64,000 nucleotides of DNA from Hyphomicrobiales bacterium (lineage in GTDB: Bacteria; Pseudomonadota; Alphaproteobacteria; Rhizobiales; Xanthobacteraceae), in NCBI GenBank assembly GCA_017305665.1, contig JAFKKH010000008.1, positions 62,001-126,000 on the forward strand. The letters are read 5' to 3'. Shown piece by piece: positions 44,757 to 51,609 of this stretch (positions are counted from its first letter, which is position 1; each line of letters begins with the position of its first letter). The notes beneath the pieces were generated by a model. It saw nothing but the letters and a program-made list of their open reading frames with translations. It was not told where the DNA came from and searched no databases. A program made the position numbers and the translations under genes.

Positions 44757-45398
44757 ATGAAGCGCGCGGCAGCCGAGATCGTCCGAGAATATGGCCCGTT
44801 TTCGGAGAACGAAGGTGTTCATGGCGTCACCTATGACGGGACGTCGGTGTGGTTCGCGAGCGGCGACCGGATCACCGCACTCGATCCGGACAGCGGCAAA
44901 ACCAAACGTACGATCAAGGCCTCCGCCCACGCAGGCACTGCGTTCGACGGGCAGCACCTGTTTCAGATCGCCGAGGACAGCATTCAGAAAATCGATCCGG
45001 ATAGCGGCCGCGTGCTCTCCACGATCCCGGCACCGGGCGGCAGCGTTTCAGGGCTTGCCTGGGCCGAAGGCTCGCTCTGGGTCGGCGAATATCGCGCGCG
45101 GAAAATCCATCAGGTCGATCCCGCGACCGGCAAGGTGCTTCGCAGCATCGACTCCAATCGCTTCGTCACCGGCGTCACCTGGGTCGATGGCGACCTCTGG
45201 CACGCCACCTGGGAAGGCGACGAAAGCTCGTTGCGCCAGATCGATCCGAAAACCGGCGATGTGCTGACGCAACTCGACATGCCCGAAGGCACGGGGATCT
45301 CCGGCCTCGAATCCGACGGCGACGATCGGCTGTTCTGCGGCGGCGGCAACAGCGGCAAAATCCGCGTGGTGCGGCGGCCGAAGCGCGCCGCACGGTAA
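44757..45398 (+). CDS. Beta-propeller protein (glutamine cyclotransferase / virginiamycin-lyase-like)
   Basis: 213-aa cytosolic protein made of about five short beta-blade repeats with the pattern G-x-W-x-G(E)-x-I-x-x-I-D-P-x-(S/T)-G-K: examples are ITALDPDSGKTKRTI, SIQKIDPDSGRVLSTI, KIHQVDPATGKVLRSI and LRQIDPKTGDVLTQL. No signal peptide. The repeat style matches glutamine cyclotransferase-like or streptogramin-lyase-like proteins; no catalytic residues can be assigned. It follows the HTH gene by 69 nt and is probably part of the same DUF899-associated cluster. Confidence 0.75.
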   Translation: MKRAAAEIVREYGPFSENEGVHGVTYDGTSVWFASGDRITALDPDSGKTKRTIKASAHAGTAFDGQHLFQIAEDSIQKIDPDSGRVLSTIPAPGGSVSGLAWAEGSLWVGEYRARKIHQVDPATGKVLRSIDSNRFVTGVTWVDGDLWHATWEGDESSLRQIDPKTGDVLTQLDMPEGTGISGLESDGDDRLFCGGGNSGKIRVVRRPKRAAR

Positions 45399-45420
45399 AG
45401 CGTCAGTGCGCCTGTGGCAT

Positions 45421-45765
45421 TCATTTTCCGTCGTCGAGACTGACGACAACGCCGGCATTGGCGATCCAGATGGAATCGCCGCCGCTTTCGGCGGGAATTT
45501 CGAGGCCGCCCTTCACCGCCTTCACGGTCACGGTGCCGTACGGCAATTCCTTCGCCACCGCATCGGTATCGACCGCCTCCAGGTTCGGCACGCCAATGGT
45601 GACATCGACGAACATGTCATCGCGCGTCTTGCCGACCATCCGGAAGAAGCTGACGCTCGAATGCCTGATGGCGTCGGACACCGCGCGCTTCGCCGCCTTG
45701 GTCGCGTCCTTGCCGTGAACATCGACACCCATGCCCATTTCGGTGAAACATCGCACGCGAGCCAT
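45421..45765 (-). CDS. Lin0512 family protein
   Basis: 114-aa protein matching the Lin0512 family: CFTEMGMGVDVHGKDATKAAKRAVSDAIRHSS near the N-terminus and a predicted alternating alpha/beta fold. Function unknown in all members I know. Start at ATG 45765, supported by AAGGA 8 nt upstream; the frame stays open 159 nt further without support. Convergent with the propeller gene. Confidence 0.85.
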   Translation of the reverse strand: MARVRCFTEMGMGVDVHGKDATKAAKRAVSDAIRHSSVSFFRMVGKTRDDMFVDVTIGVPNLEAVDTDAVAKELPYGTVTVKAVKGGLEIPAESGGDSIWIANAGVVVSLDDGK

Positions 45766-45871
45766 TGGTCGTTCCTTCTTTTGCATGTACCAGCCGGCGC
45801 CATCGTTGCCGGGACCGGCAGCGGCGTCAATTCCCGCTTGGATCGTCGGCGTCATCGACGACGCGAAGAGT

Positions 45872-46627
45872 TCAGGCTGGGTTACGGGAGCGGCGCAGCC
45901 ATTCGTCGAGACCGATGCGGCCAAGACGCGCCTCCCCGAGCGGCACCAGCGAAAACTCTTCGACGCGTCCGCCCCAATATCGCGCTTCGGGATCGCGCAC
46001 GACCTGACGCGGATCTCCGACCGCCTTCAGATAGCGTGCGACGATCTCGTCGAACGGCGCGCGCTCGGGGCCTGCGATGTCCACGGTGCCGTTGCGCGGA
46101 GGTGCGAGTGTGACCTCGGCGACGAGGGCAGCAACATCGTCGGCCGCGATCGGCTGGAACAGGCCGGGCGCGAGCCGAACCACGTTTCCATCAGCACTGG
46201 AATCGGCGATGGTACCGAGGAATTCCATGAACTGGGTCGCACGCACGATTGTGTAAGGGATGCCGGAAGCTTCGATCAGCTTCTCCTGCGCGACCTTGGC
46301 GCAGAAGTAGCCGTTCTCCGGCGTTCGCTCCGCTCCAACGATCGACAACGCGACGTGATGCCGGACGGTCGCTGCCGTCTCCGCAGCGGCAAGGTTGCGA
46401 CCTGACGTTTCGAAGAACGCCAACACAGCCTCATTTTCGAACGACGGCGAATTGGCGAGATCGACGACTACCTCCGCGCCGACCAGAGCGCCCTTCAGCC
46501 CCTCGCCGGTGACGGCATTGATTCCGTTTCGCGGCGAAGCCGCCACCACGTCATGACCGCCATTGCGCAAGATCGAGACAGCCTTCGAGCCGATCAGGCC
46601 GGTGCCGCCGATCACGACGATTTTCAT
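45872..46627 (-). CDS. NmrA-like NAD(P)-binding protein (atypical SDR)
   Basis: 251-aa Rossmann protein with GGTGLIG at 7-13 and the FVRATQFMEFLG-type segment common to NmrA-like/UDP-sugar-epimerase-like atypical SDRs (YTIVRATQFMEFLGTIAD). The SDR catalytic Tyr-x-x-x-Lys is not in place (YFCAKVAQEKLIE near 105 gives FCAK), so it may be a redox sensor or a divergent reductase. A GTTCGT-N9-ACGAAC palindrome lies 41 nt upstream of the ATG. Confidence 0.85.
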   Translation of the reverse strand: MKIVVIGGTGLIGSKAVSILRNGGHDVVAASPRNGINAVTGEGLKGALVGAEVVVDLANSPSFENEAVLAFFETSGRNLAAAETAATVRHHVALSIVGAERTPENGYFCAKVAQEKLIEASGIPYTIVRATQFMEFLGTIADSSADGNVVRLAPGLFQPIAADDVAALVAEVTLAPPRNGTVDIAGPERAPFDEIVARYLKAVGDPRQVVRDPEARYWGGRVEEFSLVPLGEARLGRIGLDEWLRRSRNPA

Positions 46628-46667
46628 GGCTGACTCCTTCTCAATGACTGAGGTTTTTAAATTGAAT

Positions 46668-46688
46668 GTTCGTTATTTGCATACGAAC
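46668..46688. promoter_or_regulatory. Palindromic site upstream of NmrA-like gene
   Basis: GTTCGT (46668-46673) and ACGAAC (46683-46688) are inverted copies with a 9-nt AT-rich spacer, placed where a repressor or activator of the NmrA-like gene would bind. In many genomes such genes are controlled by HxlR-type regulators; none is adjacent here. Confidence 0.5.
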
Positions 46689-46739
46689 GAGGCGGCGCGA
46701 GCCTATTGCAAAACCTGCAACCCGACAACGCGTTCGCAC

Positions 46740-47312
46740 TCAGCCCTGTGCATTGGCAGAGATCGCGGATTTGTCGCCGCCCGCAAGCCACGCCGTAAGT
46801 CCGGCGACCGCGCCGGTTGCAGCATAGAAGACCGTCAGGAATAAATTGAACAGAATGCCTTGGAAGGTCGGCAGATTGTCCTTGGTCAGAAGGACGCCGC
46901 CCTGCGAATAAGAGAAATTGCTGTCGCCCATGTAGACCGCGATATGGCCGTACACGGCCACCGCAAGATAAAGCACCGCACCGACGATCGTGCCGATCAC
47001 GATCGCGGCCCGCCTGGTCGCGAGGCCACGCGCGCTGGCAAATCTCCAGATCGGATAACCGACGACGAAGCAAACCATCAGGGAAATCGGCAAGCCTATG
47101 GCGGCCATCAGCGGAAAGGCACCGAACATCTCGTGCGAAGTCGGCCAGAGCGCATCCTGATGTGTCACAAGCGACCGGACGCCAATCGCAATCAGCGGCA
47201 CCGCAGTCGCGAGGATCACAAAGAACGTCCACGCCGCAAGCGCGGCCGCGAACAGGCCCCGCGCGCGATGAGGCTTTTCGAGCACAAGCCGCGTGTCCAA
47301 TTTCCGTGTCAC
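46740..47312 (-). CDS. Four-helix membrane protein of unknown function
   Basis: 190-aa inner-membrane protein with four clear hydrophobic segments (about 20-40, 58-82, 98-120, 150-175). Start set at GTG 47312 because GGAG lies 8 nt upstream and no Met occurs before the first helix; the longer frame upstream is Arg-rich shadow. The second segment MAAIGLPISLMVCFVVGYPIW and GILFNLFLTVFYAATGAVAG have no family I recognise. Confidence 0.72.
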   Translation of the reverse strand: MTRKLDTRLVLEKPHRARGLFAAALAAWTFFVILATAVPLIAIGVRSLVTHQDALWPTSHEMFGAFPLMAAIGLPISLMVCFVVGYPIWRFASARGLATRRAAIVIGTIVGAVLYLAVAVYGHIAVYMGDSNFSYSQGGVLLTKDNLPTFQGILFNLFLTVFYAATGAVAGLTAWLAGGDKSAISANAQG

Positions 47313-47456
47313 GGACAAATCTCCGTCGCTCGAGACCGCAGATGTCGAACGTGCGGGCACAGTGTGCGCATTGTGGGGCAACGCATCATCAAATGGCCAT
47401 CTCCTGTGGAGATCATGGCGACTCGACAGGCAATCATGGAAAACCAGAGGCAACCG

Positions 47457-47852
47457 ATGTCTCTCTTTGGGACGACGCGCCGCATCATTTCTCTCGCCGC
47501 GGGCGCCATCGGGCTCGCATGCGCCGCGCATACGGCGTCTGCCGCCGACACGTTCCTGGGCAAGTGGACGAGCAACCCGCCGCGCTGCGAACAGCTCAAC
47601 GGCGAGGTCGACGTGCTCACCGTCACATCATCCGAACTCTCGTTCTACGAAATCGGCTGCAAGCTTTCGAAAGCCAAACGCGATCATGACGGCGTGCGGT
47701 ATGCCGCGCGCTGCTACAAGGGCGGCAGTCCGGAGACATCGGGAACGCTGACGATCCGGCGACAATCGCCGGACACCATCGCGCTTGCGCTGCATGGCTT
47801 CGGCTGGACGTCGGAAGATCCCGAGACATTCCATCGCTGCGCCGCGCGATGA
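47457..47852 (+). CDS. Small secreted hypothetical protein, 131 aa
   Basis: Signal peptide MSLFGTTRRIISLAAGAIGLACAAHTASA (cleavage near 29) followed by a ~100-aa mature part with six Cys (for example RCEQLNGEV, GCKLSK, RCYKGG, HRCAAR), suggesting disulfide-stabilised beta structure. DTFLGKWTSNPPRCEQ resembles the opening of small lipocalin-like or DUF-type proteins but I cannot name the family. In-frame ATGs at 47415 and 47436 would lengthen the n-region; 47457 gives the best signal peptide and has AGAGG upstream. Next gene is 28 nt downstream. Confidence 0.75.
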   Translation: MSLFGTTRRIISLAAGAIGLACAAHTASAADTFLGKWTSNPPRCEQLNGEVDVLTVTSSELSFYEIGCKLSKAKRDHDGVRYAARCYKGGSPETSGTLTIRRQSPDTIALALHGFGWTSEDPETFHRCAAR

Positions 47853-47880
47853 GCGCAGCCAATCGTTCGGAGGATGCTGG

Positions 47881-48396
47881 ATGACAAAACCCGAAGTCGG
47901 TGTGGCGATTGCCGTCGCACTGTGTTGCCTGTCAATTGCACCGTCGCGAGCCCAGGACGCGGCGAGCGGCAAAGGACTCCTTCAGCACTGCGCGAAGGTG
48001 CGCAACGATGACACCGTGCGCGGCTACGATCCCTCGCTACGCGATCCCACGATCAAGGCCTTCAAGACGATGTTTCCAGATGGGAAAGCCGAACCCGATC
48101 CGTCCAGCTTCGCGGCGGAGGCGTACTACCGCTGCATGAATGCCAGGGCGATGGTTTGCTTCGTCGGCGCCAACCTGCCTTGCGTCAAGATCAACACCGC
48201 AAAGGACAATCCCGGCGCGAACGCGTTCTGCAAGAAGAACCCGAATGAAGACTCCGTTCCCGCCTTCGCCACCGGTCACGATGCCGCCTACACTTACAAA
48301 TGCCGTGGCGGAAAGGCCGTCGTCAACGGTACGACGTGGGCACTCGACAAGCGCGGCTTCGCCAGGAAGATCTGGACCGCGCTGCCGGAGCACTGA
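47881..48396 (+). CDS. Secreted Cys-rich hypothetical protein, 171 aa
   Basis: Signal peptide MTKPEVGVAIAVALCCLSIAPSRAQ (cleavage near 25). The mature part has seven Cys, with motifs AEAYYRCMNARAMVCFVGANLPCVKINTAKD and AYTYKCRGGKA. GGAGG lies 7 nt before the ATG. Likely an operon with the 131-aa secreted protein just upstream. No function recognised. Confidence 0.78.
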   Translation: MTKPEVGVAIAVALCCLSIAPSRAQDAASGKGLLQHCAKVRNDDTVRGYDPSLRDPTIKAFKTMFPDGKAEPDPSSFAAEAYYRCMNARAMVCFVGANLPCVKINTAKDNPGANAFCKKNPNEDSVPAFATGHDAAYTYKCRGGKAVVNGTTWALDKRGFARKIWTALPEH

Positions 48397-48437
48397 GCGC
48401 ATCTTTCCGGATCGATCGCGTTGCCGCGTCGCTCGGC

Positions 48438-49805
48438 TTACGACCGGCCAAAACCACCCTCGCCTGACATCGCCATGTCGCTGGTGGCGGAGGTCTGTGA
48501 CGAACGTCTGTTCGCTTTTGGCCATTCCGACGCGGAACGTCCCGCCCAAACATTTCGCCGGGCGGACATCGAAGGTGCCGTCTGTTCGAGGAGCTGACGC
48601 ATTCGCGGCACACAAATCTGCTTCGCGTCATAGCGTTCAATGATAAAGCGACGCGCAGCTTCTCTGATCGCACGAAACCGTTGCGGCTCCTGAAGCACTT
48701 CAATAACCCGTTCGGCTAGTTCGTCGACCGCAAAAAACGGAACAAGCAAACCGTTGTCGCCGGAGCTGATGACCTCTTGCACCGGAGACGTGTCCGATCC
48801 GATGACCACGCAGCCCGCACTCATCGCTTCCAGTGCCGACCATGACAGCACGAAGGGATAGGTCAGGTAGACATGCGCGGATGACACCTGGAGCGTCGTC
48901 ACAAATATGTTGTATGGAACGCCGCCCATGAAATGAACGCGCGACATATCCAACCGATCGCGCACCTCATTCAGGAAGATCGACTTCCAGTTGCTGCCCG
49001 CCGGCGGAGGAAGACCGTAGGACAATCCATCCCTGCCGATCATGACGATCTGCGCATTGGGTCGGCGCCTCAGTATTTCGGGAAGCGCGCGCATGAAGAT
49101 GTGGTAGCCCCTGAGCGGTTCGAGATTGCGCACCACGAACGTCACGATCTCATCCGAGGGACCGACCTCCCGGCCGTTTGGAAGCATCAGGCGCGCCTGT
49201 GGATTCGGCCGCACATACGACGTATCGATTCCCTCGTGAACCACTTCGATCTTGCTTTGATAATGCGAAGGAAAAGTCGATTGCTGCCAATGCGTCGGAG
49301 AGATTCCGAGATCGCAATCGGCGAGCGCAAGCAAGGTCGTCGCATTCTTGAGCTGCAGCCCGATATGACCATCCAGCCCGGACATCGGAAATTCCGGATC
49401 GAATCCAATGTCGCGCCCATCGGCCCCGTAAAAGAACTCGCAATAGACGAGCTGTCTCGCTTTGGGAAACATCGTGCGCAACGGCAACGTCTCGCCCCAT
49501 CCGGGATGGGCGAAGATCACATCCGGCGCGAACCCCGACGCCGCCAGCGTTGAAAGACTGTAAAGCACCTGCTCAGCGCGACGGCACTCGAGGTCGAAAC
49601 GTCTGGCAAATGGGTGGGTTCCAGAAACGTCGGCGTCGTGAAGTGCATACTTAATCAGCCGGACCGAAGGCATCGGATTCGCATTCGTTGCCCCAATGGC
49701 GACCAATTCGTAGCCCGGTTCATTCGCCAACGCAGCCGCCAGATTGCGAAACTGGGCGGGGAAGTTGTTGTGAACGAATAAAATTTTCATCGATGAGGAC
49801 ATCAT
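48438..49805 (-). CDS. Glycosyltransferase family 4 protein
   Basis: 455-aa GT-B fold enzyme. N-terminal Rossmann half opens MKILFVHNNFPAQFRNLAAAL (from residue 6), with FAHPGWGETL; C-terminal half has VVHEGIDTSYVRP, EPLRGYHIFMRAL and the sugar-nucleotide motif SWSALEAMSAGCVVIGSDTSPVQEV (about 322-346). The last 45 residues are a Ser/Arg-rich tail. The track-supported start at 49805 has no ribosome site; ATG 49790 (MKILF) fits family N-termini better. Likely transfers a sugar in surface polysaccharide synthesis; donor unknown. First gene of the polysaccharide locus, transcribed away from it. Confidence 0.87.
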   Translation of the reverse strand: MMSSSMKILFVHNNFPAQFRNLAAALANEPGYELVAIGATNANPMPSVRLIKYALHDADVSGTHPFARRFDLECRRAEQVLYSLSTLAASGFAPDVIFAHPGWGETLPLRTMFPKARQLVYCEFFYGADGRDIGFDPEFPMSGLDGHIGLQLKNATTLLALADCDLGISPTHWQQSTFPSHYQSKIEVVHEGIDTSYVRPNPQARLMLPNGREVGPSDEIVTFVVRNLEPLRGYHIFMRALPEILRRRPNAQIVMIGRDGLSYGLPPPAGSNWKSIFLNEVRDRLDMSRVHFMGGVPYNIFVTTLQVSSAHVYLTYPFVLSWSALEAMSAGCVVIGSDTSPVQEVISSGDNGLLVPFFAVDELAERVIEVLQEPQRFRAIREAARRFIIERYDAKQICVPRMRQLLEQTAPSMSARRNVWAGRSASEWPKANRRSSQTSATSDMAMSGEGGFGRS

Positions 49806-50550
49806 TGAGGACGCAGCCGAAGCTCGCGTGTCATTTTTTAGAAAAACTTTCGACAGCGAAGTCTTTCAGCGGGACTCCATTTAATCATTTGCGCGCTGAC
49901 TAGTTCCACACAAATGGACCGGAGAATTTCCGCATCATCATTGAGCTTTCGCTTTCGTGACATCTTCCTGCCCCAAAAATCAACGACTAGTCCTGCTGCT
50001 CGAATACGAGCTTCAGAAGTCGCTGCATTACCAGAAAACGCAAAGACGAGCGTGGGCATTCGCGATGAGACTCAAATACACACAGCGTGCTTCCGTCTAC
50101 CCGCATATGGATTCGGGCAGCGTTGAGAGCATCGCAGACTCTATTCTCCTGCTGAGGGATGAAAACGACCGACTTCGCAAGATTGCAGAGTCACTTAGCG
50201 TGGAAACCGAAAACATCCAGCGATCTCTCTCGCCGACAAGATCGACACCCGGGTGGCATTCATCTCGCCTCAAGGCGCTTCTCTGATTGCCCCTGATTGC
50301 ACGACACCTGCCTCGCCAAGACGGCCGCGCCAATCAAAACAAGTTTCGGTCGGAGAAAGTTTTTGATCGCCCCGCCATATTCTCCACGTGAGAACGCTTT
50401 CGAATCCGGGTCGGCGAGTTGGGATGCGAGGACGGAATATCGACCATGGCCGCGCCACAGGTTCGCCATCGGTTCGGCACTTCTTCGTAGCAAACGTGTT
50501 CGAGACAATGCGGCTCGCATAACCGATTGAATTGCCGAAGGAGACGGCCG
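49806..50550. other. 745-nt lower-GC intergenic region
   Basis: Between the GT4 gene (minus) and the hypothetical gene at 50574 (plus). The composition is visibly more AT-rich than the flanks. It contains only one ORF with any protein-like character (50107-50286, listed separately). GACTAGT occurs twice about 80 nt apart. It must contain divergent promoters; it may also be a decayed insertion. Confidence 0.5.
50107..50286 (+). CDS. Doubtful small coiled-coil ORF
   Basis: 59 codons from ATG 50107: VESIADSILLLRDENDRL followed by RKIAESLSVETENIQRSL forms a regular heptad-like amphipathic helix, which is why it is noted. There is no ribosome site, third-position GC bias is only moderate, and the frame is open further upstream without a clear start. 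Could be a relic or chance. Confidence 0.27.
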   Translation: MDSGSVESIADSILLLRDENDRLRKIAESLSVETENIQRSLSPTRSTPGWHSSRLKALL

Positions 50551-50574
50551 ATGGACCTGCCCCGGGGGATGTGA
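50551..50574 (+). promoter_or_regulatory. Possible leader peptide MDLPRGM coupled to next gene
   Basis: ATG at 50551, preceded by a strong AAGGAG at 7 nt, encodes seven residues and stops with TGA whose last base is the A of the ATG at 50574 (TGATG). The main gene itself lacks such a good ribosome site, so reinitiation after this mini-ORF is plausible. Confidence 0.4.
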
Positions 50575-51452
50575 TGAACGACGCCGACCAACAGAAAAAG
50601 CTCAGTCTCGACCGCGGACTGTTCTTCATAAACTACAGGAGCGCGGAGGACACTCTCTCGCCGCCCCGGGTGACGGTGACGCCGGCCGAAGGACATGAAC
50701 AACGGATGGAGTTCATCCTGCATCCCGACGCGACCGAGCCAATTCTGTGGGAGCCCAATTCCGGCCTGGTCGTGCGGGTCAATACACCCGGAATATTGCA
50801 GGTTCAGATCCAGCCGAGGGTGGCTGGAGGATCGCGTGCTGCCATCGTGCGTGTCGAACCGATCAAGATTGGCCGAACGCCTCCGATGACCAATCAAGTG
50901 AACGGCGTGGGCTTGCATGCAGATCCTGCGGACATCGCAACGGAAGGTCTGAAGGTGCTCTGCCACGTGGCAGGTCGCGGCGACGTCATTGCCGGCCCCA
51001 ATGCCTGGATCGCGGGGCCGACAGCGCCGTCGCGCGTGGAAGGAATGGCTCTGGAATGGCCGGACAAGCCTGCGGGTGTCGATATCCGTTATGCGGTCCG
51101 GTTCGCCAACGGTCAGACGGGCAGCGGCAGAATGGTGCCGCTCGGTACCTACGCCGGCACCCGCGGACGAGCCCTGCCCCTCACGGCCGTTGTTCTCGAA
51201 ATGAGCGGCACCGATGACCTTGAGTTTGTCGCAGAGGCAGGGTTTCTCAACGCGCCGACCCTTCGTGCGGTCGGCAAGCGTGTCATGTTGTCGGGTCCGA
51301 CCAACCGCGAGCCGCTGGTCGGCATTCGCATCGGCATCGAACGCGTTGCAACCGTAGAACAGGCGCCCCCGGCAATACCACGCAAGCCAGCCGGCTCCGC
51401 ACGTGTACGGGTGTTCCGCAGCCAGCCGCGTCAGGCCAGTGCCATCAGGTAG
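50574..51452 (+). CDS. Beta-rich hypothetical protein of the polysaccharide locus
   Basis: 292-aa protein without signal peptide or membrane segment. Predicted all-beta: SPPRVTVTPAEGHEQRMEFIL, then LQVQIQPRVAGGSRAAIVRVEPIKI, and a second half VEGMALEWPDKPAGVDIRYAVRFANGQTGSGRMVPLGTYAGTRG, then LTAVVLEMSG. The second half looks like a ligand-binding beta-sandwich and resembles the modules at the N-termini of the two GT2 proteins downstream. Function unknown; a carbohydrate-binding or scaffold role is a guess. The start is ATG 50574; a TTG at 50532 is an alternative. Gene order suggests it belongs with the glycosyltransferases. Confidence 0.72.
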   Translation: MNDADQQKKLSLDRGLFFINYRSAEDTLSPPRVTVTPAEGHEQRMEFILHPDATEPILWEPNSGLVVRVNTPGILQVQIQPRVAGGSRAAIVRVEPIKIGRTPPMTNQVNGVGLHADPADIATEGLKVLCHVAGRGDVIAGPNAWIAGPTAPSRVEGMALEWPDKPAGVDIRYAVRFANGQTGSGRMVPLGTYAGTRGRALPLTAVVLEMSGTDDLEFVAEAGFLNAPTLRAVGKRVMLSGPTNREPLVGIRIGIERVATVEQAPPAIPRKPAGSARVRVFRSQPRQASAIR

Positions 51453-51609
51453 GCCCACGGTCCGATTGAACGAAGTTGGACCACGTCCGTATCTCTGACG
51501 TTTCGCAAAACGGCTTTCCGCTTGTCCAGATCTTGCAGCCAAAGGGCGAGCAGTAATATGAGGTTTCAAGGCGCCCACAAGCGACGGCAACCGGTCAGGA
51601 CTTCGCTCA

